DNA from: Streptomyces lydicus
Lineage (GTDB): Bacteria > Actinomycetota > Actinomycetes > Streptomycetales > Streptomycetaceae
Assembly (NCBI RefSeq): GCF_004125265.1
Contig: NZ_RDTE01000003.1
Coordinates: 3,658,001 to 3,722,000, forward strand
Direction of reading: 5' to 3'
Length of the DNA stretch: 64,000 nucleotides
In this document: piece after piece, positions 52,123 through 60,319 of the stretch
How the letters are laid out: each line of letters opens with the position of its first letter
Position numbering within the stretch: the stretch's first letter is position 1
Notes under the pieces: model-generated
What the model was told of the DNA's origin: nothing
Databases searched by the model: none
What the model saw: the letters and a program-made list of their open reading frames with translations, nothing else
Position numbers and translations under genes: made by a program

Positions 52123-53204
52123 GTGAGCCTCCTGGCAATGGTGTCGGCGAGGCGTTCCAGCAAGTGGGGAATGCGAACGCCGGCGCTGACCTTGAAAACC
52201 GGGACTTTCGCTACCAGGTCGTCCAGTACCTGGTCGGCCTGAGCACGCAGTCCCTCCACCGACCGGCTCCGACAGGCAAACCACGGGTGGAGCCAGTCCT
52301 CGTCATCCGGGGTGCAGCACGCGGCGGCCAACTCGGCACGGGCGGTTTCGCCGTGCAGCCCCTGGATGCTGAGCGGGGTGTCATCGTCGCGAAGCCGTGG
52401 CAGAAGCACGAGGCGCAGTGGAGCGCCCTCGTGGACCTGGGCCGCGAAGGCGGCGGCGAAATCCCGCGGGGTGCAGCTCGCCTTCTGATCCGTACCGAAC
52501 GTGCGAGGGAGCACCCGGTGCGGTGGCAGGGCCTCGCGCGGCGTCAGAGCCGACAGTGTGCCTCCCGCGATGCGGATGGACAGTGGGACACCGATGACGT
52601 CGGCCGCGTTCTGAGTGAGCATCGCGCGATCGGAGGCCACCAGGTCCGCTCGCCGATGGCAGGCGAGAGCGGCGAGCACGGTGGTCTTGCCGGCTGTGGT
52701 GGGTCCGGCGATGAGCACCCCGCTTCCGTCGATGGACGCCGCGGCGGCATGGAACGCGGTCCAGCCCCGGTCTTCGCCGCACCGCATCACGACTTCCCGG
52801 ACGATGCGCAGCAGATAGCACTCTCCGCGATGTGCATCAGGGTGGAGGACGATGTGCAGGCGCCCGGCGGAGTCGTGCGCATAGAGATGGTCCTGGCACA
52901 GGTGCGAGCGGGGATGAGGGCGCCACCAGTCCACGTCACCCACGCGCGACCGCAGATACGGCTCACCGCGGAACGGCTCGACGCACCGGCTTTGCACCGT
53001 CTGGAGGCGGGCGGACCGGTCTGCGAACAGCTCACGGTTGTGGCGGATGCGAATGCTGGACAGCCGACCACAGGGTGGGGCCAGCGCGGCCTCGGGGACG
53101 AAGCTATGCAGGTGAGTGCGCTGTTCGACGGCGAAGTCCTGGTCCACCTCGACATCGAAGACGTGTCCGGCGAAGGTGACGGACGTCGTCGTGGTGGTGG
53201 TCAT
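52119..53204 (-). CDS. HprK-like P-loop kinase
   Basis: This 361-residue protein has an N-terminal beta-rich half and a C-terminal HprK-type kinase domain. GWTAFHAAAASIDGSGVLIAGPTTAGKTT (Walker A about 167-174) is followed by LVASDRAMLTQNAADVIGVPLSIRI. HprK-like enzymes in biosynthetic clusters phosphorylate serine side chains or sugars; this one is unassigned. Its ATG overlaps the FAD oxidoreductase stop (ATGA). Confidence 0.75.
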   Translation of the reverse strand: MTTTTTTSVTFAGHVFDVEVDQDFAVEQRTHLHSFVPEAALAPPCGRLSSIRIRHNRELFADRSARLQTVQSRCVEPFRGEPYLRSRVGDVDWWRPHPRSHLCQDHLYAHDSAGRLHIVLHPDAHRGECYLLRIVREVVMRCGEDRGWTAFHAAAASIDGSGVLIAGPTTAGKTTVLAALACHRRADLVASDRAMLTQNAADVIGVPLSIRIAGGTLSALTPREALPPHRVLPRTFGTDQKASCTPRDFAAAFAAQVHEGAPLRLVLLPRLRDDDTPLSIQGLHGETARAELAAACCTPDDEDWLHPWFACRSRSVEGLRAQADQVLDDLVAKVPVFKVSAGVRIPHLLERLADTIARRLT

Positions 53205-54616
53205 GAGCGGCTCCCCGCGGGAACCGTGTCCTGGCTGCTGAGAAGCTCCTCGGTGGCACCCGTGACCAGTCGGCGTGCGATATCGACGCCCATCTTCACC
53301 GCGTGGTCCATGTTGCCGATCTCGTACCGCCAGGTACCGAACCGGCCGCGAGGGTAGATCGCTTGGCCTTCCAGCCACGGCACCGTCAACGCCAGCGCCT
53401 CGTCCCGGTCCAAAGTGGGGATCGGGTAGGCGTACGGGATCATCTCCACATGGGCTGTGGCCAGCTCGGCCAGCCCGGGAACCAGGCGATGTCGCCGCAG
53501 CGCAGCATCGGCGGCTTTCACCAGGGCACGCTGGTTGACGCGAGTCCCGGGCATCACGGAGATCTCCGTCATCCATGAGCTGAAGGCGGTGGTGTCGGCG
53601 CCGGGGACGTTGGCAGGCGCGTACTTGCTGAAGTTGGTGGCGCGGTAGAACGGCACGTCGTCCTCTGGGAAGTAGAACCATGACCGCTCGTCCAGGGTGG
53701 GGGCTCGGTATCCGAGGCCGACCATGGCGACGGTGGTGTGCTTCAGCCGGCGAGCCGCCTCTCGCACGTCGGGTGGGCTCGTCGTCGTCATGACTGCGAG
53801 TCGGTCCAGTGGCATGGTGGCCACGACCTGGTCGTAAGGAACCGCCTCTCCGCTCTCCAGCCGTACGAGGCAGGCGCTCGGGTCGATCGACGTGGCTGGG
53901 GCACGGGTGCGGATTCGGTTGCCGAGGCGGGCGCCCAGTCGTCGCCAGATTTCTCCAGTCCCCCCGGCGGAGGGGAAAGCGAACGTGGAGTTCGGCCCCC
54001 ACTTCGGTGCGGGGGCTTTGACGCCGTAGAAGGCCGCCAGGATCTCGTCGAGGTCGACCGGTGCCACTCGCTCCGCGACCCAGCCTGCGCTCATCTTCTC
54101 TGGTGAGATCGCCCAGACCTTGGTGTTGTACGGGGCGAAGAAGCGCTCGACGAGGCCGCTTCCGTACTGGGACTGTAGCCACGTCGCGAAGTCGGTGTCG
54201 GTCGGCAGGGTCTGTTCGCGCTGTTGGCAGGCGTGGGTCAGCGACACCAGGCACGCTTCGGCGTCAGCCTGCGGCAAGCAGTGGAGGTACTGCTGGAAGG
54301 GGTAGGGCACCCAGCGGTCGCGGAATCGGATGTACGAAGACCGGTCGTGGTGCAGCAGTTCATGCGGGGCGAAGAGCTCGCCCAGGATCCGGTCGAACTC
54401 TCCGAAGTGGGAGAAGACCACGTGGCCCCCCAGGTCCCAGGTGAAGCCGGCACGATCGACCACGGATGACGCCAGCCCTCCGACGGTGGGCGACGCCTCC
54501 AGCAGGGTCCAGTTGCGGTGGCCGAGCCGGTCCAGCTCGCTCGCGCACGCCAGTCCGCAGGGGCCGGCACCGAGGATGACGACGCGGCCGGGTAAGGGAT
54601 CTCGGGCTTTGAGCAT
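53201..54616 (-). CDS. FAD-dependent amine oxidase / UDP-galactopyranose mutase-like protein
   Basis: This 471-residue protein has the dinucleotide fold VVILGAGPCGLACASELDRLG (GxGxxG at 16-21), VGGLASSVVDRAGFTWDLGGHV after it, and a C-terminal FAD segment WRYEIGNMDHAVKMG. The HFGEFDRILG and PYPFQQYLHCLP text resembles UDP-galactopyranose mutase and protoporphyrinogen oxidase-like proteins. The start ATG at 54614-54616 follows GAAAGAGGAATCC. It is the first gene of the operon. A sugar-ring mutase would fit with the two glycosyltransferases but is not proven. Confidence 0.8.
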   Translation of the reverse strand: MLKARDPLPGRVVILGAGPCGLACASELDRLGHRNWTLLEASPTVGGLASSVVDRAGFTWDLGGHVVFSHFGEFDRILGELFAPHELLHHDRSSYIRFRDRWVPYPFQQYLHCLPQADAEACLVSLTHACQQREQTLPTDTDFATWLQSQYGSGLVERFFAPYNTKVWAISPEKMSAGWVAERVAPVDLDEILAAFYGVKAPAPKWGPNSTFAFPSAGGTGEIWRRLGARLGNRIRTRAPATSIDPSACLVRLESGEAVPYDQVVATMPLDRLAVMTTTSPPDVREAARRLKHTTVAMVGLGYRAPTLDERSWFYFPEDDVPFYRATNFSKYAPANVPGADTTAFSSWMTEISVMPGTRVNQRALVKAADAALRRHRLVPGLAELATAHVEMIPYAYPIPTLDRDEALALTVPWLEGQAIYPRGRFGTWRYEIGNMDHAVKMGVDIARRLVTGATEELLSSQDTVPAGSRS

Positions 54617-54672
54617 GGATTCCTCTTTCCTGTAAAGCCGTTCGTGATCGGTGTGAACAGGTCGCATCCCCG

Positions 54673-55158
54673 TCAGATCTCGCCTTTGGGCGTGCGAGGG
54701 TTGGGAGAGGTGATCTTGAAGGTGATCCAGACGGTCTTGCCGATGCCGTGCTGCTCGTCCACGCCCCACCCATCGGACAGTTCGTCCACCAGGAGCAGGC
54801 CGCGACCCGAGGTGTCATCAAGGCGCGGATGCTTCCGATGCGGCCGGTCCGCATCCTGATCGTGAACCTCCAGCCGAACCACCGATCCACTGATGGCGAG
54901 CCGTGCCCGAAATCCGAATCTTGGCGGACCTGCATGTACGAGCGCGTTGGTGGCGACCTCTGACAAGCACAGACACACGTCATCGAGGCGATCCCGGACT
55001 CCCCAAGACGACAGAGCCTCGACGGCGAACTTGCGTGCCTCGCTCACGGACGAGCCGTGTGGAGAGAAGGTCCGCTCGCACCGCAGGGGCGGGCCGCTGT
55101 CGCTCCAAATGGCCTCCGCGCTCCGAATCGCGGTACGGGGCTCTGCCTGTCGCCGCAT
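54673..55158 (-). CDS. Anti-sigma factor-like serine kinase (HATPase)
   Basis: This 161-residue protein is an RsbW/SpoIIAB-type ATPase. It has the N-box LCLSEVATNALVHAG, the metal Asp VRLEVHDQDADRPH, and the G-box DDTSGRGLLLVDELSDGWG. Such proteins bind or phosphorylate anti-anti-sigma factors or regulators. I chose the ATG at 55158 because CAGGAGA precedes it; longer forms from 55182 or 55239 are possible. It lies 57 bases upstream of the FAD gene and may regulate the operon with the divergent regulator. Confidence 0.85.
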   Translation of the reverse strand: MRRQAEPRTAIRSAEAIWSDSGPPLRCERTFSPHGSSVSEARKFAVEALSSWGVRDRLDDVCLCLSEVATNALVHAGPPRFGFRARLAISGSVVRLEVHDQDADRPHRKHPRLDDTSGRGLLLVDELSDGWGVDEQHGIGKTVWITFKITSPNPRTPKGEI

Positions 55159-55428
55159 CGCGCTGTCTCCTGCTGCTGGCATTGCCGGAACACCACCTCG
55201 TCGCTCGCGTTCAGGCCGGGCATCGAGCCTGACGTCCAAGCGGGGCGCCTCACCACGACATGAGTGCCGACGTCTGATTCGGGCTTGGCGGAGTGGACGA
55301 CATGGGTACCGTCACGTTGCCGCCGTCTCCACCGTCATCTCCTCGCACACGGCAGCTCGCACTCCCGTATGCGGCATTGCAGGGCTACCGTCGAACCGAC
55401 GAGCCGACCGGAACCCATCGGGGGATTG

Positions 55429-56856
55429 ATGGCTCAAAGGCCCACTCTTCTGCGGACATTGATCACCAGGCGCCACTGGCAGGTATTCGAGACCTTCAAG
55501 CTTCACTTCGAGCGCACGGCCAACGAACTCGCCGAACAGGACCGTGATCCGACGCTTGTCGGGCTGACGGTGTCGAAGCGGCAGTTTGAGCGGTGGTACG
55601 GGGGCGAGGTGAAGACCCGCCCCTACCCGGCCTTGTGCCGGGTACTGGAGGCGATGTTCCGACATCCCGTCGATGTCCTGCTCGGTCCAGCGGACGAGGG
55701 CAGTGCCGTTCCCCAGCTTCGGCTCGTCATGCCGACACGGCCGCCGTCCCCTTCGCTCGAACCCAGAGAAGGCGACAGCGACTTCGACGGCATCGAGTTC
55801 ACCAGCAGACCCGTTCCAGGCGACAACGCCGGCCGGAACACGTTAGAGAGGCAGGTCGCCATGGCAGCTCGCCGTGCATTCCGCTTCAGCGCGATGGCAG
55901 AAGGCAGCAACGTAGGTCCCGAGACCCTGGACGAGCTCCACCAGGAGGTACGTCGTCTAGCCGCCTCCTACCCCCAGCTGCCGCTTGCCCCCCTCCTCGG
56001 CGACCTCGTCGAAGTCCAAGACCTCTCCTTCCGCTTCCTCGAACACGGCCATGTCCGCCCCGGCCAGGCCCGCGAGTTGTACCTGCTCTCCGCCATCACC
56101 TCCGGCATGCTCGCCAAGGCCAGCCACGACCTCGGCGACCCGCGATCGGCCATGACACAGGCCCGCACCGCCTACGTATGCGCGGACAACGCCGACCACC
56201 ACGCCATGCGCGCCTGGGTCCGCGGCCTGCAATCCCTGATCGCCTACTGGGACGGCCGACACCAGGAAGCCTCCAAATACGCTGCCCTCGGCATCTCGCA
56301 AGTGGCAGGCGTAACCGGCACCAGCGCCGTATGGCTGTCTTGCTTGCAAGCCCGTGCCGGAGCCGCGCTCGGCGATGTGGCAGCCGTACGGGAATCCCTC
56401 ACAGAAGCCGAACGGGCCCGCGATGCGGCGTCCCCCGACGACCTGGACGAGTTCGGCGGCATCATGACCTTCCCGGTACCACGCCAGCTCTACTACGCCG
56501 CCGACGCCACCGCCTGGCTGCCGAACGCCCCCGAGGCGGAGCATCAGGCTGAAGCGGCCGTCGCCGCCTACCGCCAAGCAGAACCCGAAGACTGGGCATT
56601 CGGTGACCAGGCCGGCGCCCACACCGACCTTGCCCTCGCCCGCATCCACGCCGGAAGCCTCGACGGTGTCGACGAGGCCATGCGGCCCGTTCTCGACCTG
56701 TCCGCCGATCAGCGCATCAACGGCATCGTTGCCTCGGTGCGGCAGGTCCACACCGCGCTTCGGGATCCCCGGTGGCTCACCGCACCCGAGGCTCGCACGA
56801 CACGGGAGGAAATCGAGGCGTTCACCGCGGCCCCTGTCGCCGCCCTGCCCAGGTAA
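55429..56856 (+). CDS. XRE/TPR-type transcriptional regulator with a TTA codon
   Basis: This 475-residue protein has an N-terminal helix-turn-helix-like region (ANELAEQDRDPTLVGLTVSK followed by RQFERWYGGEVKTRP), a linker, and a long helical TPR-like region (SHDLGDPRSAMTQARTAYVC and following). This is the layout of large Streptomyces regulators of antibiotic or mobile-element loci. ATG 55429 follows CGGGGGATTG; an open frame extends upstream to 55264. A TTA codon at about 55843 makes it dependent on the bldA tRNA. It faces the HATPase gene and is divergent from the seven-gene operon. Confidence 0.75.
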   Translation: MAQRPTLLRTLITRRHWQVFETFKLHFERTANELAEQDRDPTLVGLTVSKRQFERWYGGEVKTRPYPALCRVLEAMFRHPVDVLLGPADEGSAVPQLRLVMPTRPPSPSLEPREGDSDFDGIEFTSRPVPGDNAGRNTLERQVAMAARRAFRFSAMAEGSNVGPETLDELHQEVRRLAASYPQLPLAPLLGDLVEVQDLSFRFLEHGHVRPGQARELYLLSAITSGMLAKASHDLGDPRSAMTQARTAYVCADNADHHAMRAWVRGLQSLIAYWDGRHQEASKYAALGISQVAGVTGTSAVWLSCLQARAGAALGDVAAVRESLTEAERARDAASPDDLDEFGGIMTFPVPRQLYYAADATAWLPNAPEAEHQAEAAVAAYRQAEPEDWAFGDQAGAHTDLALARIHAGSLDGVDEAMRPVLDLSADQRINGIVASVRQVHTALRDPRWLTAPEARTTREEIEAFTAAPVAALPR

Positions 56857-56882
56857 CACCGCCCGCGAGTAGGGTCCCGACC

Positions 56883-57455
56883 ATGCACCCGGTCGACATC
56901 GCAGGCCCCCGGCTCCAGTTGCGCGAACTCACCAGCGACGACGTGGACGCCGTACACGCCATCTACGGCGACGCCGAGGCCACCCGCCACCTGAGCTTCG
57001 AACCCCGAACCCATGAACAGGTCGGGGAGATCGTCGCCCGCTCCATCGCCTCCTCCGGCGAGCAACCCCGCACCGAATACGCCCTCGGTGTGGTCCGCCA
57101 GGAGGAAAGGGACCTGGTGGGCTTCGCCCGCCTGGCGCTCGACCCGCACGCCCAGAAAGCCGCCACCATCGGCTTTGCCCTGCACCCCCACACATGGGGC
57201 GCGGGCCTGGGCACCGAAACCATTCACCTCATGTGCGCCCTCGGCTTCAACCACCTTGGCCTGCACCGCATCTGGGCCGCCCGTGCACCGCTGAACTCTG
57301 CCTCCGCCAGGACCCTGTTACGCGCCGGCATGACGGAGGAAGGCCGCATTCGGGAGCACGTGTTCGCACGAGGAGCCTGGAGGGACTCGATCACGTACTC
57401 GGTTCTGGATCATGAATGGCGGGAGTCAGACGGATCCGCGACGGCCAACGGATGA
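56883..57455 (+). CDS. GNAT acetyltransferase, RimJ-like, with a TTA codon
   Basis: This 190-residue protein has the RimJ/RimL pattern LQLRELTSDDVDAVHAIYGD, the acetyl-CoA region IGFALHPHTWGAGLGTETIH and the late ARAPLNSASARTLLRAGM. Family members acetylate N-termini or small amines. The ATG at 56883 is 26 bases after the regulator stop, so the two may be cotranscribed. A TTA codon lies at about 57318. Confidence 0.88.
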   Translation: MHPVDIAGPRLQLRELTSDDVDAVHAIYGDAEATRHLSFEPRTHEQVGEIVARSIASSGEQPRTEYALGVVRQEERDLVGFARLALDPHAQKAATIGFALHPHTWGAGLGTETIHLMCALGFNHLGLHRIWAARAPLNSASARTLLRAGMTEEGRIREHVFARGAWRDSITYSVLDHEWRESDGSATANG

Positions 57456-57583
57456 CTCCCGCCACACAGTGACCAATCGCAGAGCGCCCACCAGCCATGA
57501 CCGCGGCATGCGGTCATGGCCGGTGCATCAGCACTGCATTCGGTCCGCCCCCTACCCGGTCAGATCCACGGAGGCGCTCGGCC

Positions 57584-57777
57584 TCATCCCTTAAACCAGG
57601 GCATGGGCTCGGGCGGCGGTACCACCATCATGCCTTCTGTGCCGAACCCCCAAGTTGGGCAGCGATATCTCGAGTCGCGCAGCGGGTTCTTGAAGTTGCC
57701 CAAGCCATCCAGCTTCATCTTGCCGAAGACGTTCTTGAAGCCACCGGCGTCGCCGACAGCCTTCGCTGCGAGGCCCG
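57584..57777 (-). pseudogene. Orphan toxin-middle fragment with alternative end
   Basis: The reverse frame reads AAKAVGDAGGFKNVFGKMKL followed by DGLGNFKNPLRD, nearly identical to residues of the toxin gene upstream. It then shifts frame, because one A is missing compared with the toxin gene, and ends WGFGTEGMMVVPPPEPMPWF before TGA. The piece has no start. It looks like a displaced, damaged end-module left by recombination of the toxin gene. Confidence 0.72.
57647..57777. repeat. Toxin-module direct repeat, downstream copy
   Basis: This 131-base stretch matches 58932-59062 almost base for base. The visible differences are one missing A after CTCGA, an A for G in GAAGACG, and changes at the far end. 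The repeat flanks the SUKH gene and the toxin's variable C-terminal region, so recombination between copies would swap the toxin-immunity pair. Confidence 0.9.
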
Positions 57778-57882
57778 CGGTGCTTGACCGCGAAGCGGTT
57801 ACGCTCGTCGCAGGTTGCGGCGAAGACCACGACGCCTCCGATCCGGGCACGTGCCCGGATCGGAGGCGCGTTGCTGCACCCG

Positions 57883-58413
57883 CTAGATCCACGGGTTGCG
57901 CTCGTAGCCCGGTTCCTCATCGGGGAAGTCGTCCGGGAAGACCTCGCTCACGATGTCACCCCGGAGGATCCGCAGCAGATAGCTCTCCACCGGACCTTCG
58001 TACAGGTCGTACTCCCTGCCACGGCCGATGACGGTGAGGACGGCCCACTGCTCGGGGTCCTCGTGCGGGATCAGGAAGCACATGTCCGCGTTGTCCGTGC
58101 CGCCCCAGCAGATCAGCTGCGAGGGTTTCACACCCCGCTCTGCCAGCAGTTCCCGGATCGTGTCCCGCGTCACCTCCATGGTGTGCCGCGCCGTGACCGT
58201 GTTCGCCACCAGGTCGGCGTACTCGTTCTCGGCACCTGCCCGATACACACGCAGAAAGTCATCGAACTTCGCGCCGCCAAATGCTTCGAGAAACGATTTG
58301 AACGCAGGCGGAAAGGCTGTGCTCAGGGCCTCCTCAGCGGCCTTCCAGTCATTGATGACCGGTCCCGCTTCACCAGTTGCGCGAAACGATGCCAAGAGTT
58401 CGAGATCAGTCAT
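57883..58413 (-). CDS. SUKH-family (SMI1/KNR4) immunity protein
   Basis: This 176-residue acidic protein has the SUKH pattern: WKAAEEALSTAFPPAFKSFLEAFGGAKFDDFLRVY near the N-terminus and ICWGGTDNADMCFLIPHEDPEQWAVLTV in the core. SUKH proteins neutralise nuclease toxins by direct binding. It begins 7 bases after the toxin gene stop, the usual toxin-immunity order. Confidence 0.85.
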   Translation of the reverse strand: MTDLELLASFRATGEAGPVINDWKAAEEALSTAFPPAFKSFLEAFGGAKFDDFLRVYRAGAENEYADLVANTVTARHTMEVTRDTIRELLAERGVKPSQLICWGGTDNADMCFLIPHEDPEQWAVLTVIGRGREYDLYEGPVESYLLRILRGDIVSEVFPDDFPDEEPGYERNPWI

Positions 58414-58419
58414 GGCCGC

Positions 58420-59727
58420 CTACTTGTTGATGATGGTCTGGTCGATGTGCAGGCCAGGACCAATGGCCCTGACGTGCACGCCCGCAGGAATTATGTCGCC
58501 TGGATTTCGGTAGGCAGGTGCCGCTGAATACTCCACGCTCCCGCGCTGCTTCACGGTTTCATAGATTTGCTCTTCGAGCTTTTCCATCACCTCGTTGTTC
58601 GCCGTCTTGTGCATGATCACGATGTTGGCCTCAGAGCGGCCGTCTCCCCCGAGTGATCGGGCCAGGAGGTGTCCACGCGTGTGACCAGCCGGTTCGCCTC
58701 CCCAGCCCGGGGGCTGCATCCGCCGGGATGCCTTGGTGCCGGTGTCGAGCATGTCTTGCGTGATCCTCGTTTCGACGCCGGTGGCTCGGCCCATGCTGTC
58801 CAGCGGCTTGGCATACGGCGGAATTGGCTTTTGAGGTGCCCGGCCTCCCCCTCCACCGCGCTCAGCGCTGCGCATCAGCGGCTGGCCGGTCGGACCGACA
58901 GGCCCCTCGCCGGCCATCGCAAAGCGCGGGCCCCCCAAGTTGGGCAGCGATATCTCGAAGTCGCGCAGCGGGTTCTTGAAGTTGCCCAAGCCATCCAGCT
59001 TCATCTTGCCGAAGGCGTTCTTGAAGCCACCGGCGTCGCCGACAGCCTTCGCCGCGCGGCCTGCGCCGCCCAGGGCGCCCCCCAGCAAGACCCCGCTGAC
59101 TCCGGCGTCCTTGATCTCAGCCAGGTTGATGCCTTTCTGGTCGCCGAGGAGGTTGCGGCCGCCCTGGGCGACGACCACGTCGACGGTGATGGCTTCGATG
59201 CCGCCGATGGCGGCGGTGGCGAGGACCGTTCCGGCGATCTCGGTGACGGTGGCGGAGACGGCGATGCCCGCCGTACTGGCTGCGGCGACGATCGCCTCGC
59301 TGGCACCGGCCGCCGCGGCTCCGCTGATGCCGCCTGTGAAGACGGCCAGCGCGGCTCCCGCGACCAGGACCGCGCCGGCGATCTCCAGCTCGTGCTCGAT
59401 CTTCTTTTTGGCCTCGGCTACCTGGTCAGCGTATTTGTCGAGGGCCTTGGCCATGTCGCGGGCGGCGGTGGCCACGTCGTCGAGGTAGCCCTTGCCGCCG
59501 CCGTGGTACTTGCGCCAGAACTCCCCGAACGCCTCGATCGACTTGCCCTTGTTGTTATCGATGACGTCCTGGGCCTTCTTGTGGCAGGCGGCCGTACAGT
59601 CCTCGACGTCGTCCGCATACGTACGCCAAGCGCGGGCGGCCTCCCGGAGTTCGTCCTCGTCACCCTCCGGCCACCACATGCCGGTCAGGTCCTGGACGAC
59701 CTCCTTGGCCTTGTCGGCAGCGCCCAT
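58420..59727 (-). CDS. Polymorphic toxin with C-terminal nuclease domain
   Basis: This 435-residue protein has three parts. A WXG100-like helical N-terminus (about 1-110) contains GMWWPEGDEDELREAARAWRTYADDVE, indicating type VII export. A hydrophobic Ala/Gly-rich middle lies at about 118-200. The C-terminal toxin at 321-435 has EPAGHTRGHLLARSLGGDGRSEANIVIM, the RGH (351-353) plus N core of DNA/RNA non-specific endonucleases. The ATG overlaps the WXG100 gene stop (TGATG). A SUKH immunity gene follows. It is probably used against competing bacteria. Confidence 0.85.
   Translation of the reverse strand: MGAADKAKEVVQDLTGMWWPEGDEDELREAARAWRTYADDVEDCTAACHKKAQDVIDNNKGKSIEAFGEFWRKYHGGGKGYLDDVATAARDMAKALDKYADQVAEAKKKIEHELEIAGAVLVAGAALAVFTGGISGAAAAGASEAIVAAASTAGIAVSATVTEIAGTVLATAAIGGIEAITVDVVVAQGGRNLLGDQKGINLAEIKDAGVSGVLLGGALGGAGRAAKAVGDAGGFKNAFGKMKLDGLGNFKNPLRDFEISLPNLGGPRFAMAGEGPVGPTGQPLMRSAERGGGGGRAPQKPIPPYAKPLDSMGRATGVETRITQDMLDTGTKASRRMQPPGWGGEPAGHTRGHLLARSLGGDGRSEANIVIMHKTANNEVMEKLEEQIYETVKQRGSVEYSAAPAYRNPGDIIPAGVHVRAIGPGLHIDQTIINK
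58932..59062. repeat. Toxin-module direct repeat, in-gene copy
   Basis: This is the intact copy of the 131-base repeat, lying in the toxin gene at the junction between the conserved N-terminal part and the variable nuclease end. See the partner at 57647-57777. Confidence 0.9.
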
Positions 59728-60044
59728 CACTTACCACCCTCAAAGCCGGACTTGGCCGAGTGGTCAGCGTCTTCGTGGTTGGCGGCCATGTCGTTCATGG
59801 CCTTGGTGATGCTGGACAGGCCCTTGGCCAGGGCCCCGGCTGCCTTCGCGATCTGCGCCCGATGCGGGGCGTAGACGTGCTCGAACTTCTTGCCCTGCTC
59901 GTCACCACCCCAGGGCTCCCCCAGCCCGTCGAGCGCATGGCGAAGCTTGGCCGTCGCCCGTTCCAGGGCAACAGACTCCCGGTGGAACGTTGGAGCGGCG
60001 GACTTGAGTTGGTCGGTGTCTACGTCGAAGCCGTCGCCAGCCAT
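59727..60044 (-). CDS. WXG100-type secreted protein
   Basis: This 105-residue helical-hairpin protein has a W-G-G turn in LGEPWGGDEQGKKFEHVY (about residues 44-61). The ATG at 60044 follows AAGGGGGAGGCACAGC. Such proteins pair with larger WXG100-domain toxins and are exported by type VII secretion. It is the first gene of the toxin operon. Confidence 0.85.
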   Translation of the reverse strand: MAGDGFDVDTDQLKSAAPTFHRESVALERATAKLRHALDGLGEPWGGDEQGKKFEHVYAPHRAQIAKAAGALAKGLSSITKAMNDMAANHEDADHSAKSGFEGGK

Positions 60045-60319
60045 GCTGTGCCTCCCCCTTGGCCGTGTACTCGTAACTCGTCGCGAGCCGCCAACGATGC
60101 GTCGGCTCACAGATAGCGACCCTCGCATACGGCACTGACAACCGCCCTGGTGGGAGCGCATTTCAGCCACGGCACGACGCTGCCCGGCCAGTGGGCCCAG
60201 GGCAAGACCACAGCCCCTACCGCCTCGATCCCAGCAGGGAGCGATTCGCCTAGCGCACGTCCAACCGCTCGCTGCACGACCGCAGCTCCACTGCGGTCGT
60301 GCAGCGGCGTGTTGGGCAG

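Noticed and set aside
52119..54254. Single 711-residue protein spanning the HprK-like and FAD genes
   Set aside because: The upstream part is a shadow of the FAD gene in another frame; the overlap of stop and ATG at 53201-53204 and the clean MTTTTTT start indicate a separate 361-residue protein.
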